Source: Bacteroidales bacterium (GTDB lineage Bacteria; Bacteroidota; Bacteroidia; Bacteroidales; UBA932). From it: a stretch of 64,000 nt of DNA. The stretch spans positions 1 to 64,000 of the forward strand of contig JAKSKK010000002.1 in assembly GCA_024401745.1 (NCBI GenBank), in the 5' to 3' direction. Every line of letters begins with the position of its first letter. The first letter of the stretch is position 1. The position numbers were made by a program, and so were the translations under genes. The notes under the pieces are model-generated. The model was not told where the DNA came from and made no database searches. It worked only from the letters and a program-made list of their open reading frames with translations. Below, in pieces: positions 40,231 to 48,444 of this stretch.

Positions 40231-41253
40231 ATGGCAGATATCATATTGGGTATTGAATCTTCCTGCGACGACACCTCTGCCGCCGTCATCAAGGACGGAT
40301 ATCTTCTTTCGAACGTGATCGCCTCACAGGACGTGCACCGCTGCTACGGCGGCGTGGTGCCCGAACTGGCGTCGAGAGCGCACGAACTCAACATCGTGCC
40401 TGTGGTCAGCGAGGCCCTAAGCCGTGCCGGCGTGAGCGCATCGGAGCTTACCGCAGTAGCGTTCACCAGAGGCCCCGGCCTGCTCGGGTCGCTGCTGGTG
40501 GGTACTTCGTTCGCGAAGTCGCTCGGCGTTGCGCTGGACATCCCCATCGTGATGGTGAACCATCTGCAGGGGCATATCCTCGCCAACTTCGTGAAGCAGC
40601 CCGACAAGCCCGTTCGCGAGCCCTCGTTCCCTTATCTGTGCCTGCTCGTCAGCGGAGGCAACTCCCAGATAGTCAGGGTGGATGACCCTCTGCACTTCGA
40701 GATCCTGGGCCAGACCATCGACGACGCCGTGGGCGAGGCTTTCGACAAATGTTCCAAGATGATGGGACTGGGATATCCCGGCGGCCCCATCATCGACAAG
40801 CTTGCAAAGCAGGGCGACCCGAACCGTTTCAAGTTCGCAAAGCCTCACATCGAGGGCCTGGACTACAGCTTCAGCGGTATCAAGACCTCGCTGCTGTACT
40901 TCGTGCGCGACGAGATGGCAAAGGATCCCGAGTTCATGGAGAAGAATAAGGAGGACATCTGCGCTTCGTTCCAGAAGACCCTCATCGACATCCTCATGGA
41001 CAAGCTCGTGAAGGCTGCGAAGCAGACGGGCATAAAGGAAGTGACGATAGGCGGCGGCGTGTCGGCCAACAGCGGCCTCCGAAGCAGGATAGAGGAGGAG
41101 GGAAAGAAGCGCGGCTGGAACACCTATCTGCCCGAGTTCAAGTTCACTACCGACAACGCGGCGATGATCGCGATTGCCGGCTACTACCACTATCTGGCAG
41201 GCGAGCGCGCTTCGCTGGACGTGGCTCCCGTATCAAGAATGTCAGACTTCTAG
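40231..41253 (+). CDS. tsaD: tRNA threonylcarbamoyladenosine transferase TsaD
   Basis: Enzyme of 340 residues that transfers threonylcarbamoyl to A37 of ANN-decoding tRNAs, with TsaB and TsaE. Motifs: LGIESSCDDTSAAV at the N-terminus, RAHELNIVPVV, metal-binding His pair in VNHLQGHILANF, nucleotide-binding VSGGNSQI, and GGGVSANSGLR. Lies between mutS and a glycosyltransferase gene (6 bases). Confidence 0.97.
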   Translation: MADIILGIESSCDDTSAAVIKDGYLLSNVIASQDVHRCYGGVVPELASRAHELNIVPVVSEALSRAGVSASELTAVAFTRGPGLLGSLLVGTSFAKSLGVALDIPIVMVNHLQGHILANFVKQPDKPVREPSFPYLCLLVSGGNSQIVRVDDPLHFEILGQTIDDAVGEAFDKCSKMMGLGYPGGPIIDKLAKQGDPNRFKFAKPHIEGLDYSFSGIKTSLLYFVRDEMAKDPEFMEKNKEDICASFQKTLIDILMDKLVKAAKQTGIKEVTIGGGVSANSGLRSRIEEEGKKRGWNTYLPEFKFTTDNAAMIAIAGYYHYLAGERASLDVAPVSRMSDF

Positions 41254-41259
41254 CAGCCC

Positions 41260-42543
41260 ATGAAGCGTCTTCTCATAATCAGCTACTACTGGCCGCCCAC
41301 CGGCGGCTCCGGGGTGCAGCGCTGGGTCAAGTTCAGCAAGTACCTCCCGGAGTTCGGCTGGCAGCCGGTCATCTACACCCCCGAGAACCCCGAGCAGCTC
41401 GCGCGTGACGAGAGCCTGCTTGCCGACGTGCCGGAGTGTGCCGAAGTGGTGAAGACGCACATATCCGAGCCCTACGACATATACCGCAGGCTCACCGGAG
41501 CAAAGAAGCAGGGCGCAAAGGCTGAGATCAACCCCCTGAACGCGCAGAAGAAGAGCCTGAAGCAGAAGATAGGCGTGTGGGTCCGCGGCAATTTCTTCGT
41601 GCCCGACCCCCGCATAGGCTGGGTGCGTCCCTCCGTCAAGTTCCTGAAGGAATACCTCAAGGAGCACCCCGTGGATGCAATGGTCACCACTGGGCCCCCG
41701 CAGAGCATGCACCTCATCGGCCTGGGCCTCAAGAAGGCCACAGGACTGAAGTGGATAGTCGACTTCCGCGACCCGTGGACCGAGATGTTCTACTTCAAGC
41801 ACCTGGGACTCTGGCCTCTGGCTAAGTGGCGTCACAGGCGCCTCGAGAAGAAGGTCCTCGACAATGCCGACGAGATAATCAGCGTGACACCTCTGGTGCA
41901 GGCCGACTTCCAGAAGAAGACCTCGACTCCCGTGCACCTTATCACCAACGGCTTCGACGAAGACGATTTCGCATGCGCCGCCCAGCCGCGCACACAGACC
42001 TTCGACATCGTGCACACCGGCCTCTTCGCCAGCGACGGCAATCCCGTGAACCTCTGGGACGTGCTGGCCGCAAAATGCGAGAAGGACGAGGGCTTCCGCA
42101 ACCGCCTGCGCATACGCCTCGCTGGCAAGGTGGACGAGCCCGTGGTGGCCTCAATACGTAATTCGATACTGGCTGACAACCTGGAGCTGCTGGGCTATCT
42201 GCCTCACAGGGAGACAGTTGCGCTGCAGCGCTCGGCATTGGTACTGATGCTGCCCCTGCGGCAGGAGCCGGAGTACCGCAAGGTCCTGCCGGGCAAGATA
42301 TTCGAGTATCTGGCAGCCCGCCGCCCAGTCCTGGGCATAGGCCAGAGCGATGGCGCCGCAGCAACTGTGCTTCGCGACACCGCCACCGGCGACATGTTCG
42401 ACTGGGACAATCTTGCCGACGTGCGCGCATTCATCGACACCGAATGGTACAGATTCATCGAGGGTGACACCGCCCCTGTGGGCAAGGACATCGCCAAATA
42501 TACAAGAAAGGCCCTCACGGCCGAACTGGTCAAGATTTTATGA
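41260..42543 (+). CDS. GT4-like glycosyltransferase
   Basis: Protein of 427 residues without signal. N-terminal YYWPPTGGSGVQRWVKFSKYLPEFG is typical of GT-B group 1 (GT4) donors in Bacteroidetes. The second Rossmann half has LLGYLPHRETVALQRSALVLMLPL and PGKIFEYLAARRPVLGIG, which would bind the nucleotide sugar. It likely adds a sugar to a surface glycan; acceptor unknown. The stop overlaps yfhO by 4 bases (ATGA), so the two are coupled. Confidence 0.88.
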   Translation: MKRLLIISYYWPPTGGSGVQRWVKFSKYLPEFGWQPVIYTPENPEQLARDESLLADVPECAEVVKTHISEPYDIYRRLTGAKKQGAKAEINPLNAQKKSLKQKIGVWVRGNFFVPDPRIGWVRPSVKFLKEYLKEHPVDAMVTTGPPQSMHLIGLGLKKATGLKWIVDFRDPWTEMFYFKHLGLWPLAKWRHRRLEKKVLDNADEIISVTPLVQADFQKKTSTPVHLITNGFDEDDFACAAQPRTQTFDIVHTGLFASDGNPVNLWDVLAAKCEKDEGFRNRLRIRLAGKVDEPVVASIRNSILADNLELLGYLPHRETVALQRSALVLMLPLRQEPEYRKVLPGKIFEYLAARRPVLGIGQSDGAAATVLRDTATGDMFDWDNLADVRAFIDTEWYRFIEGDTAPVGKDIAKYTRKALTAELVKIL

Positions 42544-45119
42544 AAAAGAAGATAATCGTATTCGCCGGCATAGTGCTGGCTTTCCTGCTGCTCTCATACG
42601 GATTCGTGCCTCAGGTGCTCAGCGGCAAGATGGTTAACCAGAGCGATATTTCCGGCTGGCAGGGAATGTCTCACGAGATGATGGAGTGGAACGCCGCCCA
42701 TCCCGACGACCAGACCGCCTGGACGGAGTCGATGTTCGGCGGAATGCCCACCACCACCATCCATGCGTCCACCAAGGGTGACTGGACCCAGGCCATATAC
42801 GACTTCCTTCTTACGGGCAAGCGTCCCGCGACCTACCTCTTCATATCTCTGCTGGGCGCGTTCCTGCTCATGCTCTCGCTGGGCATCAGCCCTCTGCTGG
42901 CGGCAGGCGGTGCGGTCGCAGTCACCTTCTGCGCCTACAACATGCAGATAATCCAGGTGGGCCACAACACCAAGATGCAGGCAATAGCATTCCTGCCCTG
43001 GGCTCTTGCCGCGCTGATCTTCACATACCGTAAAGCTCTGGGCAAGGACTATGACGCAAAATGGAAAAACTGGCTGCCTAAGGTTTCCCTGGGCGCCGCC
43101 TTGTTCGGGCTTGCAATAAGCTTCCAGGTAAAGGCGAACCACCCCCAGATCACCTACTATCTGGCGCTCGTGATCTTCATCTACGCCATCGTGATGCTGG
43201 TGTGGATGCTCAGGAACTCCGAGCGCAGAAAAGCACTCTGGAAGCGCTTCGTGGTGGCTTCGGCCCTGCTTCTGGTCATGGGCCTGTGCGGAATAGGCAC
43301 CAATGCCATCAAGCTCCTGCCCACTTACGAATACACTCCCTATTCGATGCGTGGCGGCTCCACTGCCGCAGCCGACGGTTCGAAGGAGAGCAAGGGTCTT
43401 GACATCGACTATGCCACGGCATGGTCTTACGGCTGGGAGGAACTGCCCAACATGTTCATTCCAAACTACAACGGCGGAGCGTCTGCCGGAGCTGTGAACC
43501 CCAGGAAATCAGAGACCTACGCCCTGCTCAAGGAGGCCGGTCAGCCCAATCTTCGCGAGGTAGCGAAGAATCTTCCCCTCTATTGGGGCCCTCAGCCCTT
43601 CACCGCAGGGCCCATGTACATGGGTGCAGTCACGATATTCCTCTTCATATTCGGCCTCATGTACTATCGCGGCCGCAAGGAACGCTGGTGGATACTTGGC
43701 GCCACGGTGCTGGCAGTGCTGCTTGGCCTTGGCTCGCATTTCCTCTGGTTCACCACCCTGTTCTACGACTACGTGCCCTTCTACAACAAGTTCAGGACCG
43801 TGTCGATGTCGCTGATAGTGCTGCAGTTCACCCTGCCCGTGCTGGGCTTCCTGATGCTCGACCAGATAGTCAAGGCTGAGAATGATGCCAAGGCGCTTCG
43901 CCGCCAGGTGCTTACTGCCGGAGCCGTCTCTGCAGGACTCTGCCTTCTGCTCGCAGTGCTTCAGGGCCTGTTCGGAAGCTTTACCGGTGCCGTTGACGCC
44001 GGCCAGCCCGACGTGCTTGCCGATGCCCTTGCCGCCGACCGCCATCAGCTCCTGTGGGCCGACACATGGCGCTCCCTTCTGCTCGTCGTGTGCTCCGCCG
44101 CCCTTCTTTTCTGGGGCGTGAGCGTGCCCAAGCAGGCCCAGAAGAGCTTCGAGAGCAATCCCGGGCTGCGCACAGGACGCCGCACCACCGCAGCGCTGCT
44201 AGTGTGCCTGCTCGTCCTCCTCGACACCTTCACAGTGGGCAAGCGCTATCTGAACTCAGACCATTTCGTGAGCCCCCGTACCTTCCACAGCCAGTTCGAG
44301 AAACGCCCTGTGGACGAGATCATCCTTCAGGACGAAGACCCCTCATACCGCGTCCTCGACATCACCGTGAACGTGTTCAACGACTCGCATCCTTCATACT
44401 GGCACAAGAACATCGGCGGCTATTCACCCGCCAAGCTCCAGCGCTACCAGGAGTTCATAGACGCCAGCCTGATCGACGAGATCAACTCGATATACAAAGC
44501 CCTGAACGGCGTCGAGACCATCTCCCAGGCCGAAGAAGCCCTGCCGTACTGCCCCGGCCTCGCCTCTATGAACTGCCGCTACATCATAGTCGGAGAGGAC
44601 AATTATCCCCTCACATACCCCTACGCCCGCGGCAACGCCTGGTTCGCAGAAGCTTTCACCCAATTATTCGCTTCGGAGGGAGAGTCTTCTTCCGAGAAGG
44701 TCGGTGCTGCTGGAGAGATTGCCCCCGAAGAGGCTTTTCCCAGATATATCGCCTCGGAGGGGGCAATCTCTCCAGCTGAGATTCAGCTGACAGACTATGC
44801 TCCCAACTGTCTGAAATACAGTTATTCAACACCAACGGACAGCAAGATTGTATTCAGCGAAGTCTATTATCCCGAAGGCTGGAAACTGACGATTGACGGC
44901 ACCTCCGAACTTCCCATCGAAGTTTACGCCGGCGACGAGAACACCCCCGCAGGCCTCCTTCGCTGCGCCGACGTCCCCGCCGGCAACCACACACTCGAAA
45001 TGCGCTTCGCCCCCAAGTCCTACTCAGTCGGCGAAGGCGTGTCACGAGCCAGCAGCATAGCATTGATACTGCTTGTGCTGCTCGCCGTTGCCGGAGCAAT
45101 CGTATTCAAGAAAGATTAA
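42540..45119 (+). CDS. YfhO-family multi-pass membrane protein
   Basis: Protein of 859 residues with about 12-14 membrane segments (for example FAGIVLAFLLLSYGFVP, LLGAFLLMLSLGISPLLAAGG) and a C-terminal periplasmic region. Large YfhO proteins are GT-C-like and are implicated in glycosylation of envelope polymers in Firmicutes; in Bacteroidetes the role is undefined. Coupling to a GT4 gene fits sugar transfer. Residues about 715-750 (FASEGESSSEKVG... to ISPAEIQL) look like an inserted hydrophilic segment, and the DNA there holds three inverted repeats. It converges on rsmA, sharing 4 bases. Confidence 0.85.
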   Translation: MKKKIIVFAGIVLAFLLLSYGFVPQVLSGKMVNQSDISGWQGMSHEMMEWNAAHPDDQTAWTESMFGGMPTTTIHASTKGDWTQAIYDFLLTGKRPATYLFISLLGAFLLMLSLGISPLLAAGGAVAVTFCAYNMQIIQVGHNTKMQAIAFLPWALAALIFTYRKALGKDYDAKWKNWLPKVSLGAALFGLAISFQVKANHPQITYYLALVIFIYAIVMLVWMLRNSERRKALWKRFVVASALLLVMGLCGIGTNAIKLLPTYEYTPYSMRGGSTAAADGSKESKGLDIDYATAWSYGWEELPNMFIPNYNGGASAGAVNPRKSETYALLKEAGQPNLREVAKNLPLYWGPQPFTAGPMYMGAVTIFLFIFGLMYYRGRKERWWILGATVLAVLLGLGSHFLWFTTLFYDYVPFYNKFRTVSMSLIVLQFTLPVLGFLMLDQIVKAENDAKALRRQVLTAGAVSAGLCLLLAVLQGLFGSFTGAVDAGQPDVLADALAADRHQLLWADTWRSLLLVVCSAALLFWGVSVPKQAQKSFESNPGLRTGRRTTAALLVCLLVLLDTFTVGKRYLNSDHFVSPRTFHSQFEKRPVDEIILQDEDPSYRVLDITVNVFNDSHPSYWHKNIGGYSPAKLQRYQEFIDASLIDEINSIYKALNGVETISQAEEALPYCPGLASMNCRYIIVGEDNYPLTYPYARGNAWFAEAFTQLFASEGESSSEKVGAAGEIAPEEAFPRYIASEGAISPAEIQLTDYAPNCLKYSYSTPTDSKIVFSEVYYPEGWKLTIDGTSELPIEVYAGDENTPAGLLRCADVPAGNHTLEMRFAPKSYSVGEGVSRASSIALILLVLLAVAGAIVFKKD
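44686..44789. repeat. Cluster of three inverted repeats inside yfhO
   Basis: First: CTTCT-TCCG-AGAAG (44686-44699). Second: 18-bp perfect arms at 44709-44726 and 44759-44776 (starting GCTGGAGAGATT), continued inward after a 3/3 mismatch by GAGGC/GCCTC (44730-44734, 44751-44755). Third: CAGCTGA-GAT-TCAGCTG (44773-44789). A 15-base near-direct repeat (44668-44682 and 44749-44763) overlaps the cluster. The reading frame stays open throughout. Confidence 0.85.
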
Positions 45120-45883
45120 TCCTGGAATCTCAGCGTGAGGGCCACGAAGTCCTCCACACTCAAGCGCTCGGCCCTCAGGTCGAACACAGGGTCGCTCGTG
45201 TCCATGCCCTCCTTTATGAGAGGCTTCAGAGCGTTCCTGAGAGTCTTGCGGCGCTGGTTGAAGGCCGTCTTCACAACAGTCTTGAACAGCTTCTCGTCGC
45301 AGCCAAGATCGGTGCGTGAGTTGCGGCGCAGCCTGATCACGGCTGACTGCACCTTCGGCGGGGGACAGAAGGCGCCGGAGCCTACGGAAATGATGTAGTC
45401 GATGTCGTACCATGCCTGCAGGAGCACGCTGAGTATGCCGTAGGTCTTGCTGCCGGGCTTCTCTGCAATGCGTTCGGCCACCTCCTTCTGGATCATGCAC
45501 ACCACCTCGGGAACCAGGTCCTTGTCCTCCAGGATCTTGAAGAATATCTGGGATGAGATGTTGTAGGGGAAGTTGCCTATCACCCTGTACTCGCCGGGGA
45601 AGACCTTTCTCATGTTGAGGCGCAGATAGTCGGCCTCCATGAGCTTGCCCTGCATGCCGGGAAGGTGGGTCAGGAGGTAATCGACGCTCTCGGTATCCAC
45701 CTCCACCATCTTGAGGTCAAGGTCCTCACGCTCAATCAGATACTGAGTCAGCACGCCCATTCCGGGGCCAATCTCGAGCACGTCGCGCACGGGGCTGACG
45801 GTGAGCGAGTTCACGATGGTCCTGGCTATGCTCTGGTCGGTCAGGAAATGCTGCCCGAGGGCTTTCTTTGCGCGTACTTCCAT
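45116..45883 (-). CDS. rsmA: 16S rRNA dimethyladenosine transferase RsmA (KsgA)
   Basis: Enzyme of 255 residues that dimethylates two adenosines in the 3' helix of 16S rRNA. Start at 45883 gives MEVRAKKALGQHFLTDQ, the family N-terminus; upstream codons belong to mrp. Motifs: EIGPGMGVLTQYL (SAM binding) and NFPYNISSQIFF, the catalytic NLPYN-type motif with Phe in second place. Its TAA overlaps the TAA of yfhO on the other strand. It follows mrp by 4 bases. Confidence 0.97.
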   Translation of the reverse strand: MEVRAKKALGQHFLTDQSIARTIVNSLTVSPVRDVLEIGPGMGVLTQYLIEREDLDLKMVEVDTESVDYLLTHLPGMQGKLMEADYLRLNMRKVFPGEYRVIGNFPYNISSQIFFKILEDKDLVPEVVCMIQKEVAERIAEKPGSKTYGILSVLLQAWYDIDYIISVGSGAFCPPPKVQSAVIRLRRNSRTDLGCDEKLFKTVVKTAFNQRRKTLRNALKPLIKEGMDTSDPVFDLRAERLSVEDFVALTLRFQD

Positions 45884-45887
45884 GATG

Positions 45888-46943
45888 CTAGCCGAGTTTT
45901 TCCGCCAGCCTGCTGGCCAACTGTATGAATGCGAGTCCGTCGGGGCGGTTGCCAAGGGCTGCAGGCTCGCCGGCATCGCCGCATTCGCGTATGCTCTGCA
46001 CGAGAGGAATCTGGCCGAGCAGCTCCACGCCCAGTTCGGCGGCCATTTCGGCTCCGCCGTTCTTTCCGAAGATGAAGTACTTCTCGTCGGGGTGCTCTTC
46101 AGGTGTGAACCATGCCATGTTCTCTACGAGTCCGAAGATCGGACGGTCGATGCTCTTGTTGCGGAACATGTTGACGCCCTTCTCGACGTCGGCCAGAGCC
46201 ACTGCCTGAGGGGTTGTGACTATGACCGCTCCCTCCATGGGAATCTCCTGCACCAGGCTGATGTGTATGTCGCCGGTTCCGGGAGGCATGTCGATGAGCA
46301 GGAAGTCCAGCGGGCCCCAGGCCACCTGCAGTATCATCTGCTTCAGTGCGTTGCAGGCCATGGGTCCGCGCCAGATCAGGGCCTGGCCCTTCTCGGCGAA
46401 ATATCCTATGCTCATCCACTCCACGCCGTATTTCTGCAGGGGGATGATGAGCTCCTGGTCACCGTTCTGCACTGCCTCGGGCTGCTCGCCTTCGGTACCT
46501 GTCATCACGGGCACTGAAGGTCCGTAGACGTCGGCATCGGCGAGACCTACGCGGTAGCCGAGGCGGGCGAGTGCGCATGCGAGGTTGACTGCCACGGTGC
46601 TCTTGCCTACTCCGCCCTTGCCGGAGGCTATGCCTATGATGTGCTTTATGTCCTTGACCTGCTCCTGGTCGAGGTTGAGTGTCCTCTTTGCGGGCTTTGC
46701 CTCTTCAGTGACCACGGTCCTGACCTCCGCCTCCACGCCGAAGTCGCGTATGATGGCGGCCCTGCAGGCGCCTACCAGGTACTCGGTGAGGGGATCCCTC
46801 TTCTTGGGGAAGGCGAGGGTGACGGTCACCCTGCTGTCAGAAATGTCTACCGACTGCACCATGCCAAGCTCCACGACGCTGCGGTCCTGCCTGGCGGGAT
46901 GGTGTACTGAAGAAAGTGATTCAAGTATAGCTTTTTTATCCAT
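45888..46943 (-). CDS. mrp: Mrp/NBP35-family P-loop ATPase, Fe-S cluster carrier
   Basis: Protein of 351 residues. N-terminal MIP18-like (DUF59) domain of about 90 residues, then a deviant Walker A GKGGVGKST, DADVYGPSVP and DMPPGTGDIH. Mrp/ApbC proteins carry Fe-S clusters to targets. I see no CxxC pair where many members have one (around NMAWFTPEEHPDEKYF), so cluster binding by this protein is less certain. It lies between rnhB and rsmA. Confidence 0.92.
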   Translation of the reverse strand: MDKKAILESLSSVHHPARQDRSVVELGMVQSVDISDSRVTVTLAFPKKRDPLTEYLVGACRAAIIRDFGVEAEVRTVVTEEAKPAKRTLNLDQEQVKDIKHIIGIASGKGGVGKSTVAVNLACALARLGYRVGLADADVYGPSVPVMTGTEGEQPEAVQNGDQELIIPLQKYGVEWMSIGYFAEKGQALIWRGPMACNALKQMILQVAWGPLDFLLIDMPPGTGDIHISLVQEIPMEGAVIVTTPQAVALADVEKGVNMFRNKSIDRPIFGLVENMAWFTPEEHPDEKYFIFGKNGGAEMAAELGVELLGQIPLVQSIRECGDAGEPAALGNRPDGLAFIQLASRLAEKLG

Positions 46944-46956
46944 AATCTATTGATTG

Positions 46957-47568
46957 TCAAAACAATGTGGGCTCCAATGCCGCGGGGTGGAAGCTCTTGC
47001 GGTGGTACGGTGTGTACCCGTATTTCCTGATGGCCTCGATATGCTCGGGGGTGGGGTAGCCCATGTTCCTCTCCCAGCCGTATTCGGGGTACTGCCTGGC
47101 GAGCTCGCGCATCCTGTCGTCCCTGTACGTCTTGGCCAGCACCGATGCTGCGGCTATGCTGGCAAAGCGCGCGTCGCCGTGCACGAAAGTGCCGTAGGGG
47201 ATGCCGTCGAAGGGCCGGAAACGGTTTCCGTCGATGAGCAGGAACTCCGGACGCACCGTCAGGCGCGCGACTGCTCTCTGCATCCCGGTGACGCTGGCCC
47301 AGAGGATGTTCAGCCTGTCGATCTCGTCAGCCTCCACAGCCTCCACGGCCCAGGCGATGGCCTCCTTCTCGATGACGGGACGCAGGGTTTCCCTGGCCTT
47401 CAGCGTCATCTGCTTGGAGTCGTTCAGCAGGGGATGGTGGAAGTCTTCAGGAAGAATGACCGCGGCGGCATATACGGGTCCGGCGAGTGGCCCGCGGCCG
47501 GCCTCGTCGCACCCGGCTTCGATGCGGCCGGGCTCAATGCAGTTCTGAAGATGAATCTCACGTGGCAT
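46957..47568 (-). CDS. rnhB: Ribonuclease HII
   Basis: Enzyme of 203 residues that cuts RNA in RNA-DNA hybrids and misinserted ribonucleotides. [14 protein letters not shown] holds the first acidic pair, [10 protein letters not shown] and [16 protein letters not shown] follow. ATG 47568 was chosen; an ATG at 47580 lies inside the -7 box. Upstream is the XRE regulator gene, which ends at 47583. Confidence 0.96.
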   Translation of the reverse strand: MPREIHLQNCIEPGRIEAGCDEAGRGPLAGPVYAAAVILPEDFHHPLLNDSKQMTLKARETLRPVIEKEAIAWAVEAVEADEIDRLNILWASVTGMQRAVARLTVRPEFLLIDGNRFRPFDGIPYGTFVHGDARFASIAAASVLAKTYRDDRMRELARQYPEYGWERNMGYPTPEHIEAIRKYGYTPYHRKSFHPAALEPTLF

Positions 47569-47577
47569 ATACAGCCA

Positions 47578-47585
47578 CAAAGTTA
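47578..47585 (-). promoter_or_regulatory. -7 box of rnhB
   Basis: Minus strand TAACTTTG matches TAnnTTTG and ends 9 bases before ATG 47568. It overlaps the stop codon of the XRE gene. No -33 match; very short leader predicted. Confidence 0.45.
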
Positions 47586-48008
47586 ATCATTTTCAGTTTG
47601 CGCGCCGTTGTTTCTGCTGTTTATTTGCTTGAGAGTGCGTATGTGGTCCAGATACGCGGCATTGACAGTCTTCACGTTCTCCAGTTCATTCTGGAGATCG
47701 GCGATTCGCTTTTCGTATTCGTCCACGATCACGCGCCGCTGCTCCTCGAACCTTGCCTTCAGCTCGTTCTGCTGCAGCAAGGTTTCGATTTGTACCGGAT
47801 CGTGGCCGAACAGGAGATATTCTTCACTCGTCCGAAGATAATTCGCGGCTATCGACAGGTTCTCCAGGTTGAGGCTCCTGATCTTTGCGTTCTCCACGTT
47901 GACGATGGTGTTCCGGCATAGTCCGATGGCATGCGCCAGTTCACCCTGGCTTATCCCCAGAGCTTCTCTCTTCAGTCGTATTCTTTCTCCTATTGCTGCG
48001 TTGTCCAT
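47583..48008 (-). CDS. XRE-family transcriptional regulator with coiled-coil tail
   Basis: Protein of 141 residues. Residues about 6-65 form a helix-turn-helix of the Cro/CI type ([33 protein letters not shown]). Residues 75-130 are rich in Glu, Leu and Gln in heptad-like order and should form a coiled coil for dimerisation. An inverted repeat GGTCAC-N6-GTGACC lies directly before its start codon and is a candidate autoregulatory site. Targets unknown; the divergent neighbours are a small protein and the EF-G2-like gene. Confidence 0.9.
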   Translation of the reverse strand: MDNAAIGERIRLKREALGISQGELAHAIGLCRNTIVNVENAKIRSLNLENLSIAANYLRTSEEYLLFGHDPVQIETLLQQNELKARFEEQRRVIVDEYEKRIADLQNELENVKTVNAAYLDHIRTLKQINSRNNGAQTEND

Positions 48009-48010
48009 GA

Positions 48011-48028
48011 GGTCACCGATAAGTGACC
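48011..48028. promoter_or_regulatory. Inverted-repeat operator candidate at the XRE gene
   Basis: GGTCAC (48011-48016), six bases, then GTGACC (48023-48028): perfect arms, 2 bases upstream of the XRE start codon. Just behind it on the minus strand TATCTTTA (48030-48037) is one base off the -7 consensus, so a bound protein would block transcription. Confidence 0.5.
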
Positions 48029-48139
48029 CTAAAGATATTCAGCTCTTTTCACAATATCTGCCAACTGAAATTGTGCAGAGCACATCAAAAATATGCAGAA
48101 AACTAAAAAAACATGAAAATCTGCATTTCTTGTGTCGAT

Positions 48140-48147
48140 TATATTTG
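48140..48147 (+). promoter_or_regulatory. -7 box of the small conserved protein gene
   Basis: TATATTTG matches TAnnTTTG, 46 bases before ATG 48194. No -33 match. The rest of the 185-base gap 48009-48193 is A+T-rich with no other feature seen besides the XRE operator candidate. Confidence 0.45.
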
Positions 48148-48193
48148 TCATTGAGCCGGAAACTGCACAGTTTTGCTGAAAAATGACAAGGCT

Positions 48194-48403
48194 ATGTGTG
48201 CAATCGAAAAACAGTATCACCGCTTCTGGCGGATGATGGAGGACGCCGAGGTCCTCAAGGGAGAGAACGTTGGTTTCAGGGCAATCTGCAGGCGGCTGCA
48301 CTGCAGTCCTGCAGACCTGGATGAAGTGCTTGAATCTGAACTTGGAACAGGTGGTGACGAAGTGGTGGCAGTTTATTTTGGTAATGGCCGCATTTTTTAT
48401 TAG
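48194..48403 (+). CDS. Small conserved helical protein, possible helix-turn-helix
   Basis: Protein of 69 residues; start MCAIEKQYHRFWRMMEDAE. The middle, ENVGFRAICRRLHCSPADLDEVLESELG, resembles the helix-turn-helix-like segment of small conserved Bacteroidales proteins, but I know no function. An in-frame ATG at 48173 is possible, yet the shorter start fits the -7 box better. Its TAG stop forms the first bases of the -7 box of the next gene, and the -33 element lies inside its coding region, tying its 3' end to the EF-G2 promoter. Confidence 0.65.
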   Translation: MCAIEKQYHRFWRMMEDAEVLKGENVGFRAICRRLHCSPADLDEVLESELGTGGDEVVAVYFGNGRIFY

Positions 48404-48408
48404 ATTTG
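48377..48408 (+). promoter_or_regulatory. Full -33/-7 promoter of the EF-G2-like gene
   Basis: TTTG (48377-48380), a 20-base spacer and TAGATTTG (48401-48408) match the Bacteroidetes TTTG-N19-21-TAnnTTTG promoter exactly. Leader of about 32 bases. Confidence 0.8.
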
Positions 48409-48444
48409 CGAGCTACACAAGACAACAAGTAAACCAAATACAAA

